35,727 bases of DNA from positions 1 to 35,727 of the forward strand of contig JAEETF010000030.1 in the NCBI GenBank assembly GCA_016290195.1. Reading direction: 5' to 3'. Made by a program: the position numbers and the translations under genes. The notes under the pieces were generated by a model, which was given only the letters and a program-made list of their open reading frames with translations, was not told the DNA's origin and did not search any database. The stretch comes from Bacilli bacterium. GTDB lineage: Bacteria > Bacillota_I > Bacilli_A > RF39 > UBA660. Every line of letters starts with the position of its first letter. Within the stretch, counting starts at the first letter, position 1. Shown here one piece after another: positions 10,114-19,322 of the stretch.

Positions 10114-10981
10114 GAAAAAATTTGATGAAGATAGTTTAATTAAAAAAATATATAAGAAAGATAGATTAGTTAGATATTCATATTTTTTTGCTGGAATTGT
10201 AATTGTTGCTTTAGCATTTAATATACTAGTTATGCCTAGTAGTATAGTTTATGGAATGAATGGTGTAGGAGTAATGGTTAATCATTTATTTTCAATTGAT
10301 CCATCAATAGTTATATTGATTGGTTCAATAATTTTACTAGGTTTTAGTTATTTGTTATTAGGTAGAGAATTAACTGCAAGATCTGTTTTAGGTTCTTTAA
10401 TGATGCCACTTTTTATAAAACTAACTGAAGGATTTAGTTCATATATTTCATTAGCTGGTGCTGATCCTTTATTAATAGTTATTATGGGTGCTGCAGCAAC
10501 AGGACTTGGTCTTGGTTTAGTTTTTAAATCTGGTTTTTCTACTGGAGGAACTGATATTTTAAATCAAATAGTAGCTAAATACTTTAAAATGTCTATTGGT
10601 AAATCAATGTTTTTTACTGATGGTGTTATTATTGCTAGTAGTATTTTAGTATTTGGACCTGTTAAATTTATGTATTCAATTTTATCACTTTATATTATAA
10701 GTTTAATTACTGATAAAGTTATACTTGGAATATCAAGCGCTAAATCATTTTATATTATTACTAAAAAAGATGTTGAAATTAAATTATTTATTACTGAGTA
10801 TTTGCACCATGGAGTAACAGTTTTAGATGCTAGAGGTGGTTATACAGGTAATCATGAAAAAATGATTATGTGTGTTATTCCTACTAAAGAATATTACATT
10901 TTTAAAGAAGGTATAAGAAATATTGATCCTAGTGCTTTCTTTGTTGTAACTGACTCTTATGAAATTTATGGTGGAGCTTAA
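10103..10981 (+). CDS. YitT family membrane protein (DUF161 + DUF2179)
   Basis: Multi-TM, GLGLVFKSGFSTGGTDILNQIV, C-terminal AFFVVTDSYEIYG. Confidence 0.9.
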   Translation: MIFKKKFDEDSLIKKIYKKDRLVRYSYFFAGIVIVALAFNILVMPSSIVYGMNGVGVMVNHLFSIDPSIVILIGSIILLGFSYLLLGRELTARSVLGSLMMPLFIKLTEGFSSYISLAGADPLLIVIMGAAATGLGLGLVFKSGFSTGGTDILNQIVAKYFKMSIGKSMFFTDGVIIASSILVFGPVKFMYSILSLYIISLITDKVILGISSAKSFYIITKKDVEIKLFITEYLHHGVTVLDARGGYTGNHEKMIMCVIPTKEYYIFKEGIRNIDPSAFFVVTDSYEIYGGA

Positions 10982-11045
10982 AGATTTGATAGACAAATAT
11001 AGTATTTTTTGCTATACTTATGTATAGTAATGATGGAGGATAGAT

Positions 11046-11741
11046 ATGGATTTAATTAGACTTAAAAATGTTAAAAAACAATATAAAAATGGTGTTGTTG
11101 CTATCCATGATATGGATTTAAACATTCAAAAAGGTGATTTTGTTTTTATAATTGGATCTACTGGTTGTGGTAAGTCAACATTAATTAAAATGCTTTATCG
11201 TGAAGAAAAACCTACATCTGGAAAGATATTAATTGCAGGACTTGATGTTGCCAAATTAAGAAATCGAAAAGTATATAAACTTAGAAGAAGAATTGGTGTT
11301 GTATTCCAAGACTTTAAATTACTAAATCGTATGAATGCTTATGAGAATGTAGCTTTTGCTCAAGAAATATTTGGTATACCAAAATCTGAAATACATCCAA
11401 GAGTTTTAAAAGTACTTGATTTAGTTGGACTTAAGAATAAAGCCAAAAGCTATCCTAATGAATTATCTGGTGGAGAACAACAAAGAGTTGCAATTGCGCG
11501 TGCTATAGTAAATGAACCAAAAATTTTAATTTGTGATGAACCTACTGGAAACTTGGATGCTAATACAAGTATGGAAATAATGAAAGTTCTTGATGAAATT
11601 AATAAACTTGGAACAACTATAATTATGGTTACACATGATCGTGATATTGTTGAACGTATGGGAAAAAGAGTTCTACTATTAGATGCCGGTAGAATTGTTA
11701 AAGATTATGAGAAAGGAACGTTTAAAAATGAAAGCATTTAG
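11046..11741 (+). CDS. ftsE: Cell division ATP-binding protein FtsE
   Basis: Walker A GSTGCGKST, signature LSGGEQQRVAIARAIV, Walker B ILICDEPTGNLD; adjacent to ftsX. Confidence 0.95.
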   Translation: MDLIRLKNVKKQYKNGVVAIHDMDLNIQKGDFVFIIGSTGCGKSTLIKMLYREEKPTSGKILIAGLDVAKLRNRKVYKLRRRIGVVFQDFKLLNRMNAYENVAFAQEIFGIPKSEIHPRVLKVLDLVGLKNKAKSYPNELSGGEQQRVAIARAIVNEPKILICDEPTGNLDANTSMEIMKVLDEINKLGTTIIMVTHDRDIVERMGKRVLLLDAGRIVKDYEKGTFKNESI

Positions 11742-12627
11742 AATTTTAGGAAGAAACATTCGTGATGCCTTCAAGAGTGTTTTTAGAAATTTTTCATTAT
11801 CCCTTGCATCTATATCATGTATAACAATTACTTTAATTGTTGTTTCCATAGCTATTATACTTACTAGTAATGTTAATAATTTTGCTGATTTAGTAAAAAA
11901 AGATGTTACTATTGTAACTTTCCTTGATCAAGGAATTACTGAAGAGAAAATAAAAGAAGTAGAACAAAATATTAAAAAAATTGATGGTGTTGAATCATAC
12001 GAATTTCAAGATAAAATGGATATTTCTAAAGATATGATGGAATCATCTGATACATTTAAATCTATAATGGAAAACTGGACTGAAGATGATACACCAATTC
12101 AAGATACATTTTTAGTAAAAGTTGTTGATATTGAAAAAATTGGTGATATAGCCAAAGAAATAGAAAAAATAGAAAATGTTGAAAGCGTAAAATATGGTGA
12201 AGGTATGGTTGAACAATTAGTTGCTGCTTTCAATGTTGTTAAAAATATTAGTATAGCAATTGTTATTGCATTAATACTTGTAACCGCATTCTTAATTTCT
12301 AATACAATTAAGATTACAATATTTTCAAGAAAAAGAGAAATTGAGATTATGCGTTTAGTAGGTGCTTCTAATATTAATATTAAAATACCATTTATATTTG
12401 AAGGATTATTCTTAGGTTTATTTGGTTCAATAATTCCTATTATAATAACTACATATGGCTATATAGGATTATATAATCATTTTGATGGAAGATTATTCTC
12501 ATCATTTATTAAGCTTGTTAAACCAGAACCATTTATATATATGATATCTGCAGTATTAGTAGCTATTGGTATATTAGTTGGTATGTTTGGAAGTTTAAGA
12601 GCTGTAAAAAAACATTTAAAAATATAA
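11728..12627 (+). CDS. ftsX: Cell division permease FtsX
   Basis: Four-TM permease, RILGRNIRDAFKSVFRN, EIEIMRLVGASN; overlaps ftsE. Confidence 0.94.
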   Translation: MKAFRILGRNIRDAFKSVFRNFSLSLASISCITITLIVVSIAIILTSNVNNFADLVKKDVTIVTFLDQGITEEKIKEVEQNIKKIDGVESYEFQDKMDISKDMMESSDTFKSIMENWTEDDTPIQDTFLVKVVDIEKIGDIAKEIEKIENVESVKYGEGMVEQLVAAFNVVKNISIAIVIALILVTAFLISNTIKITIFSRKREIEIMRLVGASNINIKIPFIFEGLFLGLFGSIIPIIITTYGYIGLYNHFDGRLFSSFIKLVKPEPFIYMISAVLVAIGILVGMFGSLRAVKKHLKI

Positions 12628-12650
12628 GTTATACTTATATTTTTTTTTAT
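12620..12650 (+). terminator. Terminator after ftsEX
   Basis: AAATATAAGTTATACTTATATTTTTTTTT. Confidence 0.7.
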
Positions 12651-12676
12651 TAAACATATAATTAATTGGTGATTAT

Positions 12677-13438
12677 ATGGAATTTAAAATTGGAGATTTT
12701 GTTACTAGAAAATCTTATAATCATGATATTATTTTTAAAATCTATGATATTAAAGAAAGTATTTGTTATTTAGTAGGAACTAATGTTAGATTAGTTGCAG
12801 ATAGTAAAATAGAAGATTTAGAAAAATACAATGGGGAAAGGGATACTGAAGAAAAAGAATTTGTTGATAGAATAACTAACACAGATAAATTAGATCGTAA
12901 TGATTATTTTTATTTACCTGGTAAAATACTTCATATAGATAGTGATAAAGATTATTTAGAACGATGTTTAAATTTTTATGAGCAAATGAATATATGGGCA
13001 GTTGGAATATGCGAAAGTGAAGAAGAAATATCAAATAAAATATTTGATTTTTTGTCACAATATAATCCTAATATAGTAGTAATTACAGGACATGATGCTT
13101 ATTATAAAAATAAAAAATATCGTAATAGTGATAATTTTATAAAAGCAGTAAAACAGGCACGTAAGTATTGTGATAGCCATGAAAAACTTATTATCATTGC
13201 TGGTGCATGTCAATCTAATTATGAAGAATTAATAAAAGCAGGGGCTAATTTTGCTTCAAGCCCTAAAAGAGTTAATATTCATGCTCTTGATCCAGCTATA
13301 GTAGCTACTAAAATCAGTTTATCAGAAATAAATAAAGATATTGATTTAAAAAAAATACTAGAAGCTACTAAATATGGAAAAGATGGTATGGGTGGAATTA
13401 TTACTAGAGGAACAATGTATGTTGGATATCCAAGATAG
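12677..13438 (+). CDS. yabG: Sporulation-specific protease YabG
   Basis: FKIGDFVTRKSYNHDIIFKI, PGKILHIDSDKDYLERCL, VITGHDAYYKN, ACQSNYEELIKAGANFASSPKRVNIHALDP; followed by veg. Confidence 0.93.
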   Translation: MEFKIGDFVTRKSYNHDIIFKIYDIKESICYLVGTNVRLVADSKIEDLEKYNGERDTEEKEFVDRITNTDKLDRNDYFYLPGKILHIDSDKDYLERCLNFYEQMNIWAVGICESEEEISNKIFDFLSQYNPNIVVITGHDAYYKNKKYRNSDNFIKAVKQARKYCDSHEKLIIIAGACQSNYEELIKAGANFASSPKRVNIHALDPAIVATKISLSEINKDIDLKKILEATKYGKDGMGGIITRGTMYVGYPR

Positions 13439-13446
13439 GAGGAAAA

Positions 13447-13668
13447 ATGACGATTAGCCAAATTAAAAATGATATTTCAAATCATATGGGTTCAAAAGCA
13501 ATAATTAAGTATAATTTAGGACGCAATAAATATGAAAAATATGATGTTATTATTAAAGAAATGTATGATAATGTTTTTTTAGTAGAACATAAAAATAATA
13601 ATGATATATTTATTAAATCTTTTTCGTATAGTGATATAATTACTAAAATTATAAAAATTAATTATTAA
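13447..13668 (+). CDS. veg: Veg family protein
   Basis: 73-aa protein with Veg-like pattern and yabG-veg synteny. Confidence 0.8.
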   Translation: MTISQIKNDISNHMGSKAIIKYNLGRNKYEKYDVIIKEMYDNVFLVEHKNNNDIFIKSFSYSDIITKIIKINY

Positions 13669-13737
13669 GTTATTGCATTTATAAAATATTTATTATACAA
13701 TTATAGTGTATATATAATATGCGAAGGAGGAAGTTAC

Positions 13738-14013
13738 ATGAAAATTACATCTGTCAAAGTAAAAAAATTTGATAATGAAGACTCAAAAATGAAAGGAATT
13801 GTAACTGTTGTACTTGATGATTGTATTGCTATTCACGGCATTAGAATTATTTTAAAACAGAACGAAGATGGTACTGAAAAGTATATTTTAGCAATGCCAA
13901 ATCGTGTATCACCGAATGGTGAAAAACATGACATTGTTCATCCAATTAATGAACAAACAAGAAATGAATTTGAAAAAGTTATTTTAGATGAATATAACAA
14001 AGCAGAAGAATAA
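13738..14013 (+). CDS. spoVG: SpoVG family RNA/DNA-binding regulator
   Basis: MKITSVKVKKFDNEDSKMKGIVTVVLDDCIAIHGIRII...MPNR...HDIVHPIN. Confidence 0.95.
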   Translation: MKITSVKVKKFDNEDSKMKGIVTVVLDDCIAIHGIRIILKQNEDGTEKYILAMPNRVSPNGEKHDIVHPINEQTRNEFEKVILDEYNKAEE

Positions 14014-14029
14014 TTCTTCTCTTTTTTTT
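14004..14029 (+). terminator. Terminator after spoVG
   Basis: AGAAGAATAATTCTTCTCTTTTTTTT. Confidence 0.75.
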
Positions 14030-14039
14030 GTATAATTAA

Positions 14040-14786
14040 ATGGTGATAAAATTGAAGTTAAAAAGAAAAATTAAAACTATTAATAAATTAATAATAATTA
14101 TTATTAGTTTATGTGTAATGATATTTTTAACATTTAATTATATTAATAAAAAAGTATCACCAGTATTAATGGAATATGCTAAATCATATATAACAAAAAT
14201 TACTAATTTAATTATTAATAAAGCTATTTCTAAACAAATATCTGAAGAATTAGTAGTTAATGATTTATTTATTATTAATAAAGATGATAGTGGAGTAATA
14301 AGAACTATTGATTTTAATCCTACATTAGTAAATAAAACATTAACTATTATTACTAATAATATTCAGTTAAATTTAAAATATTTAGAAGAAGGTAAAATTA
14401 ATTTAATTGAACTTCCTGATAATGTAGAAGTTAAATTAGATAATAATGATAAAGGAATAATCTATGAAATACCAACAGGTGTTATTTTTAATAATTCTTT
14501 ATTAACAAATCTTGGACCAAAAATACCAGTTAAATTAGAAATAATAGGTGATATTGTAAGTACTATAAATACTAAAGTTACTAATTATGGAATAAATAAT
14601 GCATTAATTGAAGTAAATGTTTTAGTAAGTGTTGAAGAAATGGTACTTCTTCCAATGACAAGTAAAAAAATTAAAGTAGAAACCAGTGTACCAGTTGCCA
14701 TAAAATTAATACAAGGTACAGTTCCAAATTATTACTTTAATGGCTTAGAAAATAGTTATCCAAATATTTCTTTAAATAACTCTTAA
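14040..14786 (+). CDS. yunB: Sporulation protein YunB
   Basis: N-terminal TM, SPVLMEYAKSYITKITNLIINKAI, TNYGINNALIEVNVLVSVEEMVLLP; start may be TTG 14052. Confidence 0.85.
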   Translation: MVIKLKLKRKIKTINKLIIIIISLCVMIFLTFNYINKKVSPVLMEYAKSYITKITNLIINKAISKQISEELVVNDLFIINKDDSGVIRTIDFNPTLVNKTLTIITNNIQLNLKYLEEGKINLIELPDNVEVKLDNNDKGIIYEIPTGVIFNNSLLTNLGPKIPVKLEIIGDIVSTINTKVTNYGINNALIEVNVLVSVEEMVLLPMTSKKIKVETSVPVAIKLIQGTVPNYYFNGLENSYPNISLNNS

Positions 14787-14842
14787 ATTATTTATGTTTT
14801 GCCATATATGTGATATACTATATGTATAATGGAGTTGGTGAT

Positions 14843-16552
14843 ATGGCTACGAAAAAGAGAGTAAAAATAAAAGTAGGAAGATTATTAATTTTATTATTAC
14901 TACTTGCACTTGCACTATTTTTAATAGTTAAGATTATTAGTTTGCCACTTAAATTAATTGGTAGTAAAGATAGTGATTTAAAGGGTTATATTTCTTCGAT
15001 AACTAAGAGTGCTCAGTTATATAATGAAGAGTTTAAAGAAGATAATACTATAACTAGAGGAGAAGAGGTAGAAGTATCTTCTGAAAAATATAAAGATGAA
15101 TCTGGAAAAGAATACTATAAAATACAAAGTAAAAATAATAAAGGTAAATATATTTTAGTTGATAATTATGCTAGTGATATAAAAGATAGTATCAAAGAAA
15201 AAGAAATGTATGTTAGGACTTATGTAACAGTATATAAAGATGATACTTCATCAGCTATTGAATCTACAATAGATAAGGGTAAGAAACTTGAAGTACTAGG
15301 ATTTGATAAAATAAATGTTGATGGTAGTGTAAATAAATATAAAATCAAATATAAAGATATAACAGGTTATGTTTATGGCAAATATTTAGTTGATAATGAG
15401 GCAGATGCTCTTCTTAACTATGATGAAGAAAATACTTATAAGTTACATGCTAATTGCAGTGATGCTTATGATGTAGGAACTGCTGAAAACCTAGATTTTT
15501 ATCCAGTAGAAAAGCCAAAATTTGAAGATAATGTTATGCCTGAAGAAGTACATGCATTATATTTGAATGCAGCAGTTGTTGCTGATGTAGATAGTTATAT
15601 AAAATTAGCCGATCCAACTGGTATTAATGCTTTTGTTATAGATATTAAAGATAATACAGTACCAGGTTATGATTCACCTGTGATGCGTAAATATTCAAAG
15701 ACTAATGCTGATGAAGCTATTAGTGACATGGAAACATATAAAAAGGCAGTTAAAAAATTGCAAGATAAAGGTTATTATGTAATAGGTCGTATTACTATGT
15801 TCAAAGATTCTTTCTTAGTAGAAGATCATCCAGAAGTTGCTCTTATTGATACAGAAACTGGTAAACCATTCTTACATAATGGTTCTTACTGGCCAAGTGC
15901 TTTCAATCGTTATGTTTGGGAATTTAATGTAGAACTTGCTAAAGAAGCAGTTACTGAAATAGGATTTAATGAAATCCAATTTGATTATGTACGTTTTCCT
16001 GATGGAACATATTCTTATGAAAGTCGTGGCTTAATCGATATGCAAAACGAATATAATGAAGAAAAAGCACAAGCTATTCAAAAATTCTTAATGTATGCAA
16101 CTGATGAAATACATTCAGTAGGAGCTTATGTATCTGCAGATGTATTTGGAGAATCTGCTCATAATTATGTTACAGGTTATGGACAATATTGGGCTGCTAT
16201 TTCTAATGTTGTTGATGTTATAAGTGCCATGCCTTATCCAGATCATTTTAATAAATATGATTATGATTTTGATGTTCCAGTATGGACAGTGCCATATGAT
16301 TTACTATGTTATTGGGCTGAATATGTTGTTAATAGACAAAAGAGTATTCCAACACCAGCTATTGTTAGAACATGGATTCAAGCATATGATGCTATTAAAT
16401 CACCACAAGTAGAATATGATTCTGAAAAAATAAAAGATCAAATAGATGCTTTAAAAGATTCAGGATTAACAGGTGGTTATATGACATGGAATTCAGCATC
16501 AAGTTTAACTAAATATGGAGAAATAAAAGGTGCATTTGGGAAGGATAAATAA
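14843..16552 (+). CDS. Putative glycoside hydrolase (DUF4015 type) with SH3-like N-terminal region
   Basis: TM helix, FVIDIKDNT, YYVIGRITMFKD, NEIQFDYVRFPDG, ADVFGESAHN, VDVISAMPYPDHF; start chosen at ATG after GGAGTTGGTGAT. Confidence 0.85.
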   Translation: MATKKRVKIKVGRLLILLLLLALALFLIVKIISLPLKLIGSKDSDLKGYISSITKSAQLYNEEFKEDNTITRGEEVEVSSEKYKDESGKEYYKIQSKNNKGKYILVDNYASDIKDSIKEKEMYVRTYVTVYKDDTSSAIESTIDKGKKLEVLGFDKINVDGSVNKYKIKYKDITGYVYGKYLVDNEADALLNYDEENTYKLHANCSDAYDVGTAENLDFYPVEKPKFEDNVMPEEVHALYLNAAVVADVDSYIKLADPTGINAFVIDIKDNTVPGYDSPVMRKYSKTNADEAISDMETYKKAVKKLQDKGYYVIGRITMFKDSFLVEDHPEVALIDTETGKPFLHNGSYWPSAFNRYVWEFNVELAKEAVTEIGFNEIQFDYVRFPDGTYSYESRGLIDMQNEYNEEKAQAIQKFLMYATDEIHSVGAYVSADVFGESAHNYVTGYGQYWAAISNVVDVISAMPYPDHFNKYDYDFDVPVWTVPYDLLCYWAEYVVNRQKSIPTPAIVRTWIQAYDAIKSPQVEYDSEKIKDQIDALKDSGLTGGYMTWNSASSLTKYGEIKGAFGKDK

Positions 16553-16554
16553 CA

Positions 16555-16854
16555 GTGAAAAAATACAAATATAATAATAATGAATATGAATTAATAGATA
16601 ATTATAAAGATGGCTTTGATAATGAAGAAGTTACAAATAAATTAGCTGAAACTGATTATTTTGATTACTATGATTATATTGTAGGTGATTGGTCATACGG
16701 AAAATTAAGATTAAAAGGTTTTAATGATTCTAAAAATAAGAATGTTAAAAAGTGCAATAATTATAATAATCTAAGTGATTATATAAAAAATGAATGTGCT
16801 TATGATTGTAAATGGTTTTCATTAAAAAAGATAAACAAAGAAAATAACAAATAA
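16555..16854 (+). CDS. Hypothetical protein (99 aa)
   Basis: ORF with GTG start directly after upstream CDS and followed by a terminator. Confidence 0.6.
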   Translation: MKKYKYNNNEYELIDNYKDGFDNEEVTNKLAETDYFDYYDYIVGDWSYGKLRLKGFNDSKNKNVKKCNNYNNLSDYIKNECAYDCKWFSLKKINKENNK

Positions 16855-16872
16855 TTAATTTGTTATTTTTTT
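16843..16872 (+). terminator. Rho-independent terminator
   Basis: AATAACAAATAATTAATTTGTTATTTTTTTTATTTTT. Confidence 0.75.
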
Positions 16873-16993
16873 TATTTTTAGGTAGGAGTTTGTTAAATTT
16901 TTGAGTATATATAATTAGATGCTAATTGAAAGGAGGACTTGTGATAGAAGAAACAAATAAAATAAATATTACTTGCAAAATAGTAAAGGAATA

Positions 16994-17143
16994 AAGTTAA
17001 CTGAAAAGTTATAAATCCATCATATAGATATTGAAAAGTGTTATAATATATGGTATTCTAAAAACCTTAAAGAAAAAGGAGTTAATTTAAATATAATATC
17101 TGAAGCAACAGGTTTAACTATCGAAGAATTAAATAAATTATAA
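16994..17143 (+). pseudogene. Remnant of PD-(D/E)XK nuclease family transposase / Rpn-like protein
   Basis: One frame reads KLTEKL*IHHIDIEKCYNIWYSKNLKEKGVNLNIISEATGLTIEELNKL*, with the typical C-terminal 'EKGVxLxIISEATGLTIEEI' tail; in-frame stop and missing upstream portion. Confidence 0.6.
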
Positions 17144-17240
17144 AGGTGTGATAAAACACACTTTTTTGTTTAATAAATATAAAAAAATTAAACTTTTATT
17201 TATTATACGTGATATAATAAAAATAGAGGTGGTACGTAAA

Positions 17241-18575
17241 ATGTTTTTTAGTATTTTAATTGGTAAATTCTTAGTTTTTATTGGTAAAATTTTGCATAAA
17301 GGAAGTTCTAAACCTGGTGAAGTTGTTCTTAAAATGAAGAAAGATTTTTTTAAGAATATTAAACTACCTAAAAAAGTTATTGCTGTAACTGGATCATCTG
17401 GTAAAGGTAGTATTTCAACTATGATAGCTGAAATATATCGTAAATCTGGTTTTACAGTTGCTCATAATAGTAAAGGAGCAAATTTAAATTCTGGAATTGC
17501 TACTTTATTGCTTGAAAATTGTAATTTAAGAGGAAAAATAAAAAAAGATGTTTTAGTTTGTGAAGTAGATGAAAGATTTGCCAAGTATTTATTTAAAGAT
17601 ATTAAACCAAATTATGTTGTTATTACAAATATTTGCCGTGATCAACCACCAAGACAAGGAAATGTTGATATTGTTTATGAAGAAATTGAAAAGGCCCTTG
17701 ATGAAGGTATGCATCTTATTTTAAATGCTGATGATCCATATCTTCAAAAATTTACATTTGCTGATTTTGATGTTACCTATTATGGAATGGATAAAAATAA
17801 ATATTCATATGAAAAAAATAAATTTGATAGTTTAAATATATATTATTGTCCAAAATGTGGTAGAAAGTTAAAATACAATTTTTATCATTTTGAAACATTA
17901 GGTGATTATACTTGTGAAAATTGTAGTTTTAAAAGACCAAAACCTAATTACACTGTAACTGATGTTGATTATGATAATTCAATTATAACTATGAATGGTA
18001 AGTACAAACTTCATGTGCCATTTGCTATTTTATATGCTACTTATAATACAGCAGCTGCTTTTACAATGGCAGCACTTGATGAATTACCTCTTGACAAAGT
18101 AGTAGAAGCTATTAATGAATCAAAAACTAATACAAAAATAAATAATAGTTATATGTATCAAGAACGAAAAGTAAATGTTTTAAGTAATAAAAATGAAAAT
18201 AGTACAACATTTAATCAATCAATATTATTTACTAAACGTGAAGATAAAGAACGCGTTATTTTAATTGGTTGGAAAGAAATTAGTAGAAGATATGTATATT
18301 ATGATTTATCTTGGCTATATGATATAGCATTTGAAAATTTAAATGATCAATATACACAAAAAGTTTATTGTGTAGGAGAAAATGGTTATGATATTGCTGT
18401 GAGAATGAAATATGCAGGGTTTGATGAGAAAAAAATCGCATATTATGAAAAATTAGAAGATGCTGTTTCTGATTTAAAAAACAATACTACAGGTGATATA
18501 TATGCTATTGTTAATTTCGATTATGTAGAACCATTTAATAATTTAATGATGGTAGGTGATAAAAATGAACATTAA
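17241..18575 (+). CDS. murT: Lipid II isoglutaminyl synthase subunit MurT (Mur ligase family)
   Basis: AVTGSSGKGSISTMIAEI, NSKGANLNSGIATLL, NICRDQ, CxxC zinc ribbon CPKCGRKL...CENCSF, C-terminal DUF1727-like region; followed by gatD. Confidence 0.92.
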   Translation: MFFSILIGKFLVFIGKILHKGSSKPGEVVLKMKKDFFKNIKLPKKVIAVTGSSGKGSISTMIAEIYRKSGFTVAHNSKGANLNSGIATLLLENCNLRGKIKKDVLVCEVDERFAKYLFKDIKPNYVVITNICRDQPPRQGNVDIVYEEIEKALDEGMHLILNADDPYLQKFTFADFDVTYYGMDKNKYSYEKNKFDSLNIYYCPKCGRKLKYNFYHFETLGDYTCENCSFKRPKPNYTVTDVDYDNSIITMNGKYKLHVPFAILYATYNTAAAFTMAALDELPLDKVVEAINESKTNTKINNSYMYQERKVNVLSNKNENSTTFNQSILFTKREDKERVILIGWKEISRRYVYYDLSWLYDIAFENLNDQYTQKVYCVGENGYDIAVRMKYAGFDEKKIAYYEKLEDAVSDLKNNTTGDIYAIVNFDYVEPFNNLMMVGDKNEH

Positions 18576-19290
18576 AATCGCATATTTATATGATGACTTA
18601 ATGAATCTTTATGGTGAAATAGGAAATGTTAATGTTTTGAAGTATCACTTAGATAAATTAGGTATTAATGCTGAGGTATTTAAATTTTCTGTTGAAGATG
18701 ATGTTGATATTGATTTATATGATGTATTTATTATTGGTAGTGGTACTGAGTATAATCAAGATAAAGTAGTTCGTGATTTCATTCAGTATAAAGATAAAAT
18801 CAAAACTGCTATAGAAAACGGGAAAGTATTTCTATGTACTGGCAATTCAATAGAATTATTTGGTAATACCATAACAGATAGTTATGGTAGTATTAATAAG
18901 GGACTTGGTATATTTGATTTTACAGTTAAACATAGTAAACAAAGAATAGTAGATGATATACTATTTGAATTTCCAGAAATTGGTAAGTCTATAATTGGTT
19001 TTCAAAATCAAGAAGGATTTATTGAAAATTATGAATTTAATTTATTTAATGTTATCCGTGGTTTTGGTGGTAATACTAATATAACTAAAGAGGGAATTCA
19101 TTATAAGAATTTCTTTGGAACTTATGTATTAGGTCCTATTTTAGCCCGTAATCCTTATTTTCTAGAGTATTTTATAAAATGTATTATAGAAAGTAAAGAT
19201 AAAAATTATCAATTAAAACCTATTGATTTGGAACTTGATAAGAAAGCATATAATAATATAATGGAAAGACATTATCCTAAATATTTATAA
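18565..19290 (+). CDS. gatD: Lipid II isoglutaminyl synthase glutamine amidotransferase subunit GatD
   Basis: IAYLYDDLMNLYGEIGNVNVLKYHL, FLCTGNSIELFG, YVLGPILARNP; overlaps murT end. Confidence 0.92.
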   Translation: MNIKIAYLYDDLMNLYGEIGNVNVLKYHLDKLGINAEVFKFSVEDDVDIDLYDVFIIGSGTEYNQDKVVRDFIQYKDKIKTAIENGKVFLCTGNSIELFGNTITDSYGSINKGLGIFDFTVKHSKQRIVDDILFEFPEIGKSIIGFQNQEGFIENYEFNLFNVIRGFGGNTNITKEGIHYKNFFGTYVLGPILARNPYFLEYFIKCIIESKDKNYQLKPIDLELDKKAYNNIMERHYPKYL

Positions 19291-19293
19291 AAA

Positions 19294-19322
19294 AATTCCT
19301 ATTTACGAATAGGAATTTCTTT
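19294..19322. terminator. Bidirectional terminator
   Basis: AAATTCCTATTTACGAATAGGAATTTCTTT between convergent genes. Confidence 0.8.

Noticed and set aside
16224-16412. 62-aa plus-strand ORF
   Set aside because: Out-of-frame within the DUF4015 gene, which has clear family motifs.
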